From assembly GCA_030704225.1 (NCBI GenBank), contig CP131915.1:372001-436000 (forward strand): a stretch of DNA of 64,000 nt, written 5' to 3'. Below the pieces are notes generated by a model, which saw only the letters and a program-made list of their open reading frames with translations, had not been told where the DNA came from and made no database searches. This DNA is from Kosakonia sp. H02 (GTDB lineage: Bacteria > Pseudomonadota > Gammaproteobacteria > Enterobacterales > Enterobacteriaceae). A program made the translations under genes and the position numbers. The stretch's first letter is position 1, and each line of letters starts with the position of its first letter. Shown here piece after piece: positions 9,407 through 18,076 of this stretch.

Positions 9407-10055
9407 GTCGAAAATGATTGTGCGTACCAGGTTTGTTGACCGCGCCTGTCACTGGACGGTGGTTATCTGCTTCTTCCTGGTCGCCCTCTCCGGTATTTCG
9501 TTTTTCTTCCCGACGCTGCAATGGCTGACGGAAACCTTCGGCACGCCGCAGATGGGGCGCATCCTGCACCCGTTTTTTGGCGTGGTTATCTTCGTCGCAT
9601 TGATGTTTATGTTCGTGCGTTTCGTGCATCACAACATCCCGGACAAGAAAGACTGGCCGTGGGTGAAAAATATCGTTGAGGTGCTGAAGGGTAACGAACA
9701 CAAAGTGGCGAAGGTTGGTAAGTACAACGCCGGGCAGAAGATGATGTTCTGGACCATCATGAGCATGATGACCGTGCTGCTGGTGACCGGCATTATCATC
9801 TGGCGTCCATATTTTGCGCATTATTTCCCGATTCAGGTGATTCGCTACAGCCTGCTGTTGCATGCCACCTCGGCGATTATTTTGATCCACGCCATCCTGA
9901 TCCATATGTATATGGCGTTCTGGGTGAAAGGCTCGATCAAAGGCATGGTGGAAGGGAAGGTAAGCCGCCGCTGGGCGCAAAAACATCACCCGCGCTGGTA
10001 TCGCGATGTCGAACGCATGGAAGCCAAAAAAGAGAGCACCGAAGGCATCAAATAA
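9399..10055 (+). CDS. fdnI: Formate dehydrogenase-N cytochrome b556 gamma subunit
   Basis: Inner-membrane diheme cytochrome that reduces menaquinone. It has 218 residues and four membrane helices, with conserved histidines in DRACHWTVV, ILHPFFG, LLHATSA and LIHAILIHMY that include the heme ligands. The ATG at 9399 sits inside the end of fdnH behind GAGGAGGA, and matches the E. coli start MSKSKMIVRT. It is the last gene of the operon and is followed by a strong terminator. Confidence 0.97.
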   Translation: MSKSKMIVRTRFVDRACHWTVVICFFLVALSGISFFFPTLQWLTETFGTPQMGRILHPFFGVVIFVALMFMFVRFVHHNIPDKKDWPWVKNIVEVLKGNEHKVAKVGKYNAGQKMMFWTIMSMMTVLLVTGIIIWRPYFAHYFPIQVIRYSLLLHATSAIILIHAILIHMYMAFWVKGSIKGMVEGKVSRRWAQKHHPRWYRDVERMEAKKESTEGIK

Positions 10056-10063
10056 CGTACTCT

Positions 10064-10094
10064 CCGCTCCGGGCGCCCGTTCGGAGCGGTTTTT
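10064..10094 (+). terminator. Rho-independent terminator of fdnGHI
   Basis: An 8-bp perfect stem, CCGCTCCG/CGGAGCGG, is followed by five T residues, 9 bases after the fdnI stop. A REP-like fragment (TGATGGCGCTTCGCTTATCA) lies further on near 10122. Confidence 0.9.
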
Positions 10095-10267
10095 CGTCTT
10101 TCTCATCACCCCGCGAAAATGCCTGATGGCGCTTCGCTTATCATGCCTGGGCCACCCAACTTACCTGAATCTATGGATTAATGTGCCAGCCGGGGTATTT
10201 CAACTGGTCGGTTCGCCACTGTTGGTCAATAATGCGTGTCGCAATCTTTTAACAAGTGGTTAGTGGT

Positions 10268-11440
10268 ATGAAAAAAACCGTTTTTTCGTTGGCACTTGCG
10301 ACCTTTGGTCTGGGTATGGCGGAGTTCGGCATCATGGGCGTGTTAACCGAACTCGCGAACAATGTCGGCATTTCTATCCCGTCAGCGGGGCATATGATTT
10401 CCGCGTATGCCGCGGGCGTGGTGATTGGCGCGCCGATCATGGCGATGTTTTCCAGTCGTTTCTCCCTGAAAAACGTGTTGCTGTTTCTGGTGGCGCTCTG
10501 TCTTATCGGCAATGCGATTTTTACCTTCTCCAGTTCTTATTTGATGCTGATTATCGGGCGTTTGATCTCGGGTTTCCCTCACGGCGCTATCTTTGGCGTC
10601 GGGGCGATTATCCTGTCGAAAATTGCGCCGCCGGGCAAAGTGACGATGGCAGTTGCCGGAATGATTGCCGGGATGACGGTAGCTAACCTGATCGGCATTC
10701 CGTTGGGAACCTGGCTCGGCCACACCTTTAGCTGGCGCTACACCTTTTTGCTGATTTCGGTGTTTTTTGTGCTGGTCATTGTGTCGGTCATTTTTTGGGT
10801 GCCGGGTCTGTATGACAAAGCGCAAACCCGCCTGAGCGAGCAATTTCATTTCCTGAAAAAACCGGAGCCGTGGCTGATTTTCGCCGCCACCATGTTTGGC
10901 AACGCCGGGGTGTTTGCCTGGTTCAGCTATGTGAAGCCTTTTATGGTCAGCGTTTCCGGCTTCAAGGAAACCTCAATGACGCTGATCATGATGTTGATGG
11001 GGCTGGGCATGGTGTTGGGGAATATGTTCAGCGGCAGGTTATCGGTGACGTTCAGCCCGCTGCGCATTGCGGCGGCAACCGAGCTGGTGATTATGTTGTC
11101 GATGGTGGCGCTGTTTCTCTTTGGCGAGAGCAAAACCGGCGCGTTGTCGTTAGGTTTTCTCTGCTGCGCGGGCCTGTTTGCCCTTTCCGCACCGCTACAA
11201 ATTTTGCTGCTGCAAAATGCAAAGGGCGGCGAGATGCTCGGCGCGGCTGGCGGGCAGATGGCTTTCAACTTTGGCAATGCGGTGGGCGCCTATTTTGGTG
11301 GGCTGATTATTACCTTCGGCTTTACCTATAGCTACCTGGCGCTACCCGCCGCGGTGTTGACCTTTGCGGCGATGTCATCGCTGCTGATTTATGGCTATCG
11401 TCGGGCAAAATACCCGTCGGAAAGGGTGGCGGAGCAGTAA
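10268..11440 (+). CDS. araJ: AraJ-type MFS exporter
   Basis: A 12-helix inner-membrane drug:H+ antiporter family protein of about 390 residues. It matches E. coli AraJ through long stretches, for example FGLGMAEFGIMGVLTEL near the N-terminus and GLFALSAPLQILLLQNAKGG near residue 315. AraJ is arabinose-inducible in E. coli but not needed for arabinose use; its physiological substrate is unclear. ATG 10268 gives the usual N-terminus, while the in-frame GTG at 10256 is less likely. In E. coli this gene is far from fdn, so its position here differs. No AraC site was recognised upstream. It could be a close paralogue rather than the strict orthologue. Confidence 0.8.
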   Translation: MKKTVFSLALATFGLGMAEFGIMGVLTELANNVGISIPSAGHMISAYAAGVVIGAPIMAMFSSRFSLKNVLLFLVALCLIGNAIFTFSSSYLMLIIGRLISGFPHGAIFGVGAIILSKIAPPGKVTMAVAGMIAGMTVANLIGIPLGTWLGHTFSWRYTFLLISVFFVLVIVSVIFWVPGLYDKAQTRLSEQFHFLKKPEPWLIFAATMFGNAGVFAWFSYVKPFMVSVSGFKETSMTLIMMLMGLGMVLGNMFSGRLSVTFSPLRIAAATELVIMLSMVALFLFGESKTGALSLGFLCCAGLFALSAPLQILLLQNAKGGEMLGAAGGQMAFNFGNAVGAYFGGLIITFGFTYSYLALPAAVLTFAAMSSLLIYGYRRAKYPSERVAEQ

Positions 11441-11550
11441 AAATGCCGGATGGCGGCTAACATTCATCATCCTGTGGGGGCAATAGTATGGTGAAATGGT
11501 TCCGTTCACTAATAAATGGTGCCTTTATCAAACACTTATGCAGTGAACGG

Positions 11551-11760
11551 GATAAGGGGGACACCGCGTCCCCCTTATCAATCCCTGCGCCCCCGCAGGG
11601 AAATCGGTGCTTCGCACTGCGCTCACCTCCCGCGTGTCTGACTGCGGTCGGCTCGACTCGCCGTCCTGGCTCGGTTCGCCTCTGGCCGCCATCCCTGGCG
11701 TCCAGACCTTGTCATCCACACTTCGGTTCGCCGATTTCGGCGGGGGCTCAACCCCATCGC
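11551..11760. other. Structured GC-rich non-coding block between araJ and the ABC-F gene
   Basis: The 373 bases from 11441 to 11813 hold no convincing gene. A perfect 12-bp hairpin at 11551-11579 (GATAAGGGGGAC, loop ACCGC) could terminate or bound a transcript. It is followed by a perfect 7-bp hairpin at 11583-11600 (CCCTGCG/CGCAGGG) and a small one near 11729-11742. Composition from 11580 to 11760 is GC-rich with many CG/TCGG words, unlike the AT-rich flanks. It may be a dispersed intergenic repeat or an uncharacterised RNA. A REP-like fragment (ATGCCGGATGGCGGCTAA) lies at 11443-11460. Confidence 0.5.
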
Positions 11761-11813
11761 TGTGAGATTTGAGCTAATAAAACATTATGTGTAGCTGAAA
11801 GCGCCTTATCAGC

Positions 11814-13523
11814 CTATAAAACCATACGAATACGCGCGATCTCCTGTTGCCACTGTGCCTGAAGCTGTGGTTTTTGATGCTTCGCTTTACGCGCCTGATC
11901 CTCCGTCAGCCGCGTTTCCAGTTCGATTAACCGCTCCAGAAGGGCATCAATATCGTCCGGTGTTTCCGACAACGTGCGTTGCGGCGCGGGGGCAGTCGGC
12001 GCAACGCTAACGCTTTCCCGCAGGCGCTGATACACCGCTTCGACGTCGTGCCACTCGCTTAGCTCACCGTTTTCTACCAGCCAGAAACGGTTACAGCTAC
12101 TGCTTATCAGTTGCCTGTCGTGGCTTACCAGCAGCACGCCGCCGGAAAACTGCGTTAATGTCTCCGCCAGCGCCTCTTTGCCTGCCATATCCAGATGGTT
12201 GGTTGGCTCATCGAGCATCAGCAGGTTAAAGCGCGCCAGCGACAGCCCGACAAACAACAAGCGCGAACGCTCGCCACCGCTCAGGGTCGCCACGCGCTGC
12301 CCGTGGCGCGCCCAGGCGAACCCGGCACTGATAAGCGCCATCTTGCGAACGTCCGGTGCCGGAGCAAACGGCTCCAGCGCGTCGAACAACGTCGCGTCAT
12401 CCGCCAGTTGGTGCAGCGTCTGGTCGTAATAACCGGCGTTCAGCCGTGGATGCAGACGTAACGCTTCTTCACCCGCGTGCTGATACGCTCGCCAGATAAG
12501 GCGCAACAGCGATGATTTACCACAACCATTGCGCCCGAGGAGTGCCACCCGATCGCCGCTTTTCAGGCGGGCAAGGGGAACGCGAAACAGCGCGGGCAAA
12601 CCCGGCGCAGGCGGAACCGGCAATTGTTCCATCTCCAGCAGACGGTCGGCCTGCAACGGCTCGCCGTGCAGCGCCAGTTGCCACGGGCTGCCGTCGGTCA
12701 GCGCGGTCTGGCTTGCTTTCAGACGTTCAACCTGGCGCTCCATCTGTTTTGCCTTGCGCGCCAGATCTTCGTTGTCGTATACACGCCCCCAGGTCGCCAG
12801 CCGTTTGGCGCTGGCAGTCACGCGGTCAATCTCCTTTTGCTCCGCTTTGCGGCGCAGGGCATCGCTCTCATCCCGCTCCGCCAGCGCCTGACGTGCGGCG
12901 GTGCAGGGAAGCGCAAAACTATGCAGCGTATGGTCGCGCAGGATCCAGGTCCCGTTGGTGACGGCATCGAGCAGGGCGGCATCGTGCGAGACCATCACAA
13001 AACTGCCGGACCAGTTTTGCAGAAACTGCTCCAGCCACAGCATGGTCGGCAAATCGAGGTGGTTACCTGGCTCATCCAGTAACAGCAGATCGGGTTCACG
13101 GATCAGCGCCCGCGCCAGCAGCAAACGGGTATGTTGTCCGCCGCTCAGGGTTGCGGCGGTCAGTTCTGTTTCCTGCGCACTCAGCCCCATCGAGGCCAGC
13201 AGCGATTCACCGCGCCAGCGCTGGCTTTCACGCTCGCTTATGGGCAACTGCGCCAGCACTGCATCAAGCAGCGTCATCGCGAGAAGTTCATCGGGCAAAT
13301 GCTGTTCCACCCTCGCCAGCAGGCAGTGGTGCGCCAGCGTGACATTGCCGGAAAGCGGGGATAGCGAGCCATCCAGCAATTTTAGCAGGGTACTTTTGCC
13401 GCAGCCATTGTCGCCAATAAGCCCAAGGCGATCGCCTTTTTTCAGGGTGAAGGAGAGATCGGAAAATAACGGGCCGAAGGCCGTTTCAACACGGATTGAT
13501 TGTGCAGCCAGTAATGTGCTCAT
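11814..13523 (-). CDS. ABC-F family ATPase (ribosome-associated type)
   Basis: Soluble protein with two ATPase domains and no membrane segments; ABC-F proteins act on the ribosome as translation factors or antibiotic-protection factors. Domain 1 has Walker A GDNGCGKST, signature LSGGQ and Walker B LLLLDEPGNHLD; domain 2 has GRNGCGKSS, LSGGE and LLMLDEPTNHLD. A charged linker at about residues 205-275 (RRKAEQKEIDRV...KAKQMERQVERLKA) is the region that reaches the peptidyl-transferase centre in this family. The C-terminal tail is basic and coiled. At 569 residues it is not clearly Uup, EttA, YheS or YbiT, so it is probably an accessory ABC-F. Its ribosome binding site is weak, and a leader ORF with a large hairpin lies upstream. 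Confidence 0.88.
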   Translation of the reverse strand: MSTLLAAQSIRVETAFGPLFSDLSFTLKKGDRLGLIGDNGCGKSTLLKLLDGSLSPLSGNVTLAHHCLLARVEQHLPDELLAMTLLDAVLAQLPISERESQRWRGESLLASMGLSAQETELTAATLSGGQHTRLLLARALIREPDLLLLDEPGNHLDLPTMLWLEQFLQNWSGSFVMVSHDAALLDAVTNGTWILRDHTLHSFALPCTAARQALAERDESDALRRKAEQKEIDRVTASAKRLATWGRVYDNEDLARKAKQMERQVERLKASQTALTDGSPWQLALHGEPLQADRLLEMEQLPVPPAPGLPALFRVPLARLKSGDRVALLGRNGCGKSSLLRLIWRAYQHAGEEALRLHPRLNAGYYDQTLHQLADDATLFDALEPFAPAPDVRKMALISAGFAWARHGQRVATLSGGERSRLLFVGLSLARFNLLMLDEPTNHLDMAGKEALAETLTQFSGGVLLVSHDRQLISSSCNRFWLVENGELSEWHDVEAVYQRLRESVSVAPTAPAPQRTLSETPDDIDALLERLIELETRLTEDQARKAKHQKPQLQAQWQQEIARIRMVL

Positions 13524-13614
13524 TGCTTACTCAAGAGTTACAGGCGTGAAAACGCCTCGTCAAACATCGCTGACGATAACCCGGTAAGCCCAAGGGAAGG
13601 GAAAGTTATGCTTC

Positions 13615-13659
13615 GCTCAAGCCGAAGTTATCGCAGCACGATACCGATAACGCTTGAGC
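13615..13659 (-). promoter_or_regulatory. Attenuator-like hairpin overlapping the leader ORF end
   Basis: On the minus strand GCTCAAGC-GTTATCG pairs with CGATAAC and GCTTGAGC. This makes 15 bp with one 4-base bulge (TTCG) and an 11-base loop. The 3' arm contains the leader stop codon. A second GTTATCG copy at 13574-13580 could pair with the same CGATAAC arm, giving a competing fold. Confidence 0.6.
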
Positions 13660-13711
13660 TGGCGCGATCGCCAAATGCATGTGAAAAGTTAAACAGTTCA
13701 CAATACAGCAT
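13628..13711 (-). CDS. 27-residue putative leader peptide upstream of the ABC-F gene
   Basis: The ATG at 13711 follows a full AGGAGG Shine-Dalgarno at 13718-13723 with a 6-base spacer, better than the site of the ABC-F gene itself. The peptide begins MLYCELFNFSHAFGDR, continues ASSSVIGIVLR and ends with TAA at 13628-13630. Its last third is coded inside a long hairpin. The ABC-F start lies 104 bases downstream. Leader peptides that sense ribosome stalling control several antibiotic-resistance ABC-F genes in Gram-positive bacteria; such a role here is inference. I do not recognise the peptide. Confidence 0.55.
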   Translation of the reverse strand: MLYCELFNFSHAFGDRASSSVIGIVLR

Positions 13712-13789
13712 AAGAAGCCTCCTTTTATATTCAGTAAGTTGATGGGTGAGAAGGAGTTTAGCGAAGGAGTGAATATTTTACCAGCAGGG

Positions 13790-13815
13790 AAAAACCCGGA
13801 GCACGCGGCTCCGGG
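13790..13815 (-). terminator. Rho-independent terminator of maeA
   Basis: Read on the minus strand, an 8-bp perfect stem CCCGGAGC/GCTCCGGG with a CGCGT loop is followed by five T residues. It lies 10 bases after the maeA stop. Confidence 0.9.
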
Positions 13816-13825
13816 CGAGTGAGCG

Positions 13826-15529
13826 TTAAATCGAGGTCCGACGATAGCTGCGGTATTTCGGCTCCCAGAAGTTGTCATCAATGGCCTGTTTCAGCGCTTC
13901 GGCAGAGGTTTTCACCGCCACGCCTTGCTGCTGCGCCATTTTGCCCACCGCAAATGCAATGGCGCGCGAGACGGGCTGAATATCTTTCAGCGCAGGCAAC
14001 ACCAGACCTTCGCCATTGAGCAGCAGCGGCGAATACTCCGCCAGCGTTTCGCTTGCTGCCATCAGCATCTCATCGGTAATGCGTGACGCGCCGGACGAAA
14101 TCACCCCAAGGCCGATGCCGGGGAAGATGTAAGCGTTGTTGCACTGGGCAATCGGGAAGGTTTTATCCTGCCACTGCACCGGCGCAAACGGGCTGCCGGT
14201 AGCGACCAGCGCCATGCCATTGGTCCAGCTAATGATGTCCTGCGGTGTGGCTTCGACGCGGGAGGTCGGGTTCGACAGCGGCATCACGATTGGGCGTGGG
14301 CAGTGTTTGTGCATTTCACGGATGATCTCTTCCGTAAACAGACCCGCCTGGCCGGAAACGCCAATCAGAATGTCCGGTTTTACGTTACGCACCACGTCGA
14401 GCAGGGAGATGGCTTCGTTTTGCGTGCCGATATCCCAGCCTTGCAGGTTTTCGCGTTTTTGCACCAGCGGCGTCTGGAACGACAGCAGGTTTGGCATTTC
14501 ATCGGTCAGCAGACCGAAACGATCCACCATATAGACTTTCTGGCGCGCCGCTGCTTCAGTCAGCCCTTCGCGCTGGGTCTGGGCGATAATCTGCTCGGCA
14601 ATCCCGCACCCGGCGGAACCGGCGCCGAGGAAGACAATTTTCTGGTTGCTGAGCTGGCTACCCGCCGCGCGGCTGGCGGCGATCAGCGTGCCGACGGTGA
14701 CCGCCGCAGTGCCCTGAATATCATCATTGAAGGAGCAGATCTCGTCGCGATAGCGGTTCAGCAACGGCATGGCGTTTTTCTGCGCGAAATCTTCAAACTG
14801 CAACAGCACATCCGGCCAGCGATGTTTCACGGCCTGGATAAATTCATCAACAAAGGCGTAGTACTCTTCGCCGGTAATGCGCGGATGGCGCGAGCCCATA
14901 TAGAGCGGATCGTTGAGTAACTGCTGATTATTGGTGCCGACGTCCAGCACCACGGGCAGGGTGTAAGCCGGGCTGATACCGCCGCAGGAGGTGTAAAGCG
15001 AGAGCTTGCCGATTGGAATCCCCATGCCGCCGATGCCCTGGTCGCCGAGGCCAAGAATGCGTTCACCGTCGGTAACGACAATCACTTTGATGTTGTGATT
15101 GGAGACGTTTTGCAGGATGTCATCCATGTTGCCGCGGTTCTGCCAGGAGATAAACACCCCACGGGCGCGGCGATAGATGTCTGAGAAGCGCTCGCACGCC
15201 CAGCCGACGGTAGGGGTGTAGATAACCGGCATCATCTCTTCGAGATGGTTTTCCACCAGGCGGTAGAAGAGGGTTTCGTTGGTGTCCTGGATATTGCGCA
15301 GATAGATGTGTTTATCAATATCGGTTTTGAAGCCCTGATACTGTAACCAGGCGCGTTCGGCTTGTTCTTCAATGGTTTCAACCACTTCCGGCAACAGACC
15401 CAGCAGGTTGAAACTGCTGCGCTCTTCAATGCTAAAGGCGCTGCCTTTGTTCAGCAGGGGAAACTCCAGCAACACCGGGCCGGCGTAAGGAATATATAAC
15501 GATCGGTTTTTATTATGCCTGGCATTCAT
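13826..15529 (-). CDS. maeA: NAD-dependent malic enzyme
   Basis: Cytoplasmic enzyme decarboxylating malate to pyruvate with NAD+, linking the TCA cycle to gluconeogenic and biosynthetic pools. At 567 residues it aligns almost throughout with E. coli MaeA (565). It has the malic-enzyme motif FNDDIQGTAAVTVG near residue 269, the nucleotide-binding GAGSAGCGIAE, a catalytic region around VIYTPTVG, and the same C-terminus YRRTSI. It is monocistronic, with its own terminator. Upstream, 15530-15716 holds the promoter region and 15717-15788 a REP-like repeat, then sra follows on the same strand. Confidence 0.97.
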   Translation of the reverse strand: MNARHNKNRSLYIPYAGPVLLEFPLLNKGSAFSIEERSSFNLLGLLPEVVETIEEQAERAWLQYQGFKTDIDKHIYLRNIQDTNETLFYRLVENHLEEMMPVIYTPTVGWACERFSDIYRRARGVFISWQNRGNMDDILQNVSNHNIKVIVVTDGERILGLGDQGIGGMGIPIGKLSLYTSCGGISPAYTLPVVLDVGTNNQQLLNDPLYMGSRHPRITGEEYYAFVDEFIQAVKHRWPDVLLQFEDFAQKNAMPLLNRYRDEICSFNDDIQGTAAVTVGTLIAASRAAGSQLSNQKIVFLGAGSAGCGIAEQIIAQTQREGLTEAAARQKVYMVDRFGLLTDEMPNLLSFQTPLVQKRENLQGWDIGTQNEAISLLDVVRNVKPDILIGVSGQAGLFTEEIIREMHKHCPRPIVMPLSNPTSRVEATPQDIISWTNGMALVATGSPFAPVQWQDKTFPIAQCNNAYIFPGIGLGVISSGASRITDEMLMAASETLAEYSPLLLNGEGLVLPALKDIQPVSRAIAFAVGKMAQQQGVAVKTSAEALKQAIDDNFWEPKYRSYRRTSI

Positions 15530-15716
15530 CTTACGGCTCCTTGAGAAACGAACACGCGCGGGGGGTGAGGTCGCACGCGGCTACAACGGCGGGCGCAATT
15601 ATAAAGCATTGAAACGGCAAATACTTCCCATTCGCGGTATTCGGTTGTTGAATTTTTATCAAGGAGAGGTGGAGTTGGTGGATTAACGACGGAGTCTCAC
15701 CGGAACCGGGAAACGT

Positions 15717-15788
15717 GATAGGCCTGATAAGGCGCTGCCGCCCTCAGGCATTCTGTTGGGTGGTGCTAACGCTTACCCGGCCTACAAA
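15717..15788. repeat. REP/BIME-like palindromic repeat
   Basis: GATAGGCCTGATAAGGCGCT and, about 40 bases on, CGCTTACCCGGCCTAC resemble paired enterobacterial REP units in opposite orientation. It lies between the maeA start and the sra terminator. The rest of 15530-15808 shows nothing else that I can support. Confidence 0.65.
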
Positions 15789-15808
15789 ACGCCACTGAGT
15801 GGACGAGG

Positions 15809-15838
15809 AAAAACAAAACACCACCCCTGAGGGTGGTG
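15809..15838 (-). terminator. Rho-independent terminator of sra
   Basis: On the minus strand a perfect 8-bp stem CACCACCC/GGGTGGTG with a 4-base loop is followed by TTTTGTTTTT, 13 bases beyond the sra stop. Confidence 0.9.
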
Positions 15839-15851
15839 CGGGAAAGGAACA

Positions 15852-15989
15852 TTAGCCTGCGCGGCGGTGACGTCCGGAACGGTGAGCGACCACCGTCTCT
15901 TCCTGGTTGTCTTTGGTAACCACTTTACGGGTGTTAGACACTTTGTAATCCAGTCCCATGATATGACGTGCCTGACGGTTCGATTTCAT
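15852..15989 (-). CDS. sra: Stationary-phase-induced ribosome-associated protein Sra
   Basis: Small basic protein (45 residues) that binds the 30S subunit in stationary phase; also called RpsV or S22. The start MKSNRQARHIMGLDYK matches the E. coli start MKSNRQARHILGLDHK, and the length is identical. The tail (HRSGRHRRAG) differs from the E. coli tail but stays basic. An AGGAGT ribosome binding site lies upstream of the ATG at 15989. It follows the E. coli order, next to maeA. bdm, which lies beside sra in E. coli, was not found in 15990-16183. Confidence 0.93.
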   Translation of the reverse strand: MKSNRQARHIMGLDYKVSNTRKVVTKDNQEETVVAHRSGRHRRAG

Positions 15990-16183
15990 GCTTACTCCTT
16001 AATCCAGTTTCGTGTTTCAAGGACAAGCCCGGTAAAGTGCCGGGCGAAATACAATCTCATCATTGCGCGGTATGTTTGCATACCGAACGATAATCCTCGG
16101 TTATCATGGCGCAAAGCGCAATCCCCAACGGCACTTTTAAGAACTCTCTCTGATCCCTGTGCGGTGCATCACGCTTTGCCGTA

Positions 16184-17722
16184 TCAGCTACCGCCAAACA
16201 CATGCACGGCGCGGTGCAGACGGGCGGCGCGTGCCGAGAGATCTTCTGCTGCATCGGTGACCTGTTCCACCATGCCGGTATTATTGTGCGTCATGGTGCC
16301 AATACGCGACACCGACTGATTAATCAGTTCCAGCGCCTGGGTCTGTTCATGGGTCGCAATGCCAATCTCTTTTATCATCGCGGACATCGTGATCACGCTG
16401 TCGATCATCGACGTCAGGTGCGTTTCCGTGCTGGCAACCATTCCGACACCGCTTTTCACGTTTGCCACGTTGTGTTCGATAAGCTTCTGGATCTCACGTG
16501 CCGCCGAGGCGGAGTGCTGTGCAAGATTGCGCACTTCGGTGGCGACGACGGCAAAACCGCGACCCGATTCGCCCGCGCGTGCCGCTTCCACCGCCGCGTT
16601 CAGCGCCAGGATATTGGTCTGGAAAGCGATGCTGTCAATGACGCCAATAATATCGACAATCTTGCTGTTATCGTCAGAAACGGCCTGCATCATGGCGATG
16701 GTCTCTTTCATGACATTGCCGCTCTCCCGGGCAGCGGCACTGGTTTCATCCGCGCGGCTCATCGCTTCTGCTGCGGTTTCCGCCGTCTGCTTCACCGCAC
16801 TGGCAATTTCTTCCACTGCGGCTGCGGTTTCATGCAGATCGGCTGCGGTCTCCTCGGTGCGTTTTTGCAGGGATTCGCCCTCGCGGGAAATCTGCCCGCT
16901 GATGGTATGAATGCCGTTGATTTGCGCAGAAACATCGCCGACCAGCGAATTAAGATTCAGCCCGGACTGATTAACCAGCCGCATTAACAAGCCAATTTCA
17001 TCGACGCGGTTAAAGTGGATAAATTCCGCTTTCCGCCCGGAGACAACTTTCTGCATTTGCGACAAAACAATTTTCAGTGGCTGAGAAATCTGGCGCTGCA
17101 AAAAAACAGAGAGCAGGCCTAAAATAATAATTGAGATAGCAGATTTTTCTGCGGCATTTAATGGCGAAAACTGTAATGCCACTAACAGTGCAGCGGTAAT
17201 AATAGTGCCGAAATTGATGCGCTTTGAAACATTGATGCGTTGAAATAACGATAAAAATGAAAATAATCCCCGGCGGATCACCAGCCCTTTATAAAAACGG
17301 TGGCCCCGCACTTTATTTTCATTCACACGTTGATAAAGTTCGGCACTGGCCGCGACTTCTTCGCGCGAGGGAATATTACGCACCGAGATATAACCGGTGA
17401 GCTGTCCTTGTTGATACACCGGCGTTACGTTAGCGCGAACCCAGTAGTGATCGCCGTTTAAGCGGCGGTTTTTAACAATGCCCGTCCAGCTGTCGCCCTG
17501 CTGAATGGTGAACCACATATCACCGAAGGCGGCAGGTGGCATATCCGGGTGGCGAATAATATTATGCGCTTGCCCGGCAAGCTGCGCTTCCGTAAATCCG
17601 CTGGCGTCAATAAATGCCGAATTGGCATAAGTAATATGGCTTTCGGTATTTGTCGTCGACAATAATGTCGAGCCTTCGTTAAGTAAATGCTCTTTTTGTG
17701 TAACGGGCGTGTTAAGCTTCAT
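16184..17722 (-). CDS. Aer-like PAS-domain methyl-accepting chemotaxis protein
   Basis: Membrane energy or redox taxis receptor of 512 residues. A PAS domain occupies about residues 10-115; its IVKNRRLNGDHYWVRANVTP stretch matches the FAD-binding PAS of E. coli Aer. Two closely spaced hydrophobic segments (about 172-205) form a hairpin anchor without a periplasmic domain, as in Aer. A HAMP-like stretch and the signalling domain follow, with the hairpin tip IDSIAFQTNILALNAAVEAA. There is no C-terminal NWETF-type CheR/CheB tether. Similarity to Aer is clear, but it diverges enough that I call it a paralogue. A perfect FliA -10 element lies 60 bases upstream. Confidence 0.88.
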   Translation of the reverse strand: MKLNTPVTQKEHLLNEGSTLLSTTNTESHITYANSAFIDASGFTEAQLAGQAHNIIRHPDMPPAAFGDMWFTIQQGDSWTGIVKNRRLNGDHYWVRANVTPVYQQGQLTGYISVRNIPSREEVAASAELYQRVNENKVRGHRFYKGLVIRRGLFSFLSLFQRINVSKRINFGTIITAALLVALQFSPLNAAEKSAISIIILGLLSVFLQRQISQPLKIVLSQMQKVVSGRKAEFIHFNRVDEIGLLMRLVNQSGLNLNSLVGDVSAQINGIHTISGQISREGESLQKRTEETAADLHETAAAVEEIASAVKQTAETAAEAMSRADETSAAARESGNVMKETIAMMQAVSDDNSKIVDIIGVIDSIAFQTNILALNAAVEAARAGESGRGFAVVATEVRNLAQHSASAAREIQKLIEHNVANVKSGVGMVASTETHLTSMIDSVITMSAMIKEIGIATHEQTQALELINQSVSRIGTMTHNNTGMVEQVTDAAEDLSARAARLHRAVHVFGGS

Positions 17723-17782
17723 AAAAACCCCACGATGGATCGCATCAATAAATGTGGCTGACGCAATAATGACCTTTTTTAT

Positions 17783-17790
17783 TTATCGGC
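17783..17790 (-). promoter_or_regulatory. Candidate FliA (sigma-28) -10 element for the chemoreceptor
   Basis: On the minus strand the octamer GCCGATAA is a perfect match to the sigma-28 -10 consensus. The -35 side is weak (TAAC at about 14 bases), so this is a candidate only. The remaining 17791-18076 is AT-rich and shows no gene that I can support. Confidence 0.5.
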
Positions 17791-18076
17791 CAGTTGCTGT
17801 TGTTGTTATTACTTGTGCATTGTCCATAAACTTATCGAAAACGGAAAGTAGCTGCATTAACTATTTTTTTAGTCATGCTAATAACGCAGGGGATAAATAT
17901 TGTTATGATTTTGCGAAAGAAAAAGGATTACCTAAACGCAAACCAGCGTTAAGTACATTCTTAAGCTAAATTAGTGGCGGGCGATGCGGGAAAGGGCAAA
18001 AAATACGCCATCGAAAATAGAAACATTAACATTGCAGGCTAACGAACAGGCGGCAGGGAAACCCGCCGCCGCGTGA

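Noticed and set aside
13606..13881. 91-codon minus-strand frame spanning the leader region and the maeA terminator
   Set aside because: It runs through a strong terminator and the maeA 3' end, has poor codon structure and no ribosome binding site; the 27-codon frame with AGGAGG is better supported.
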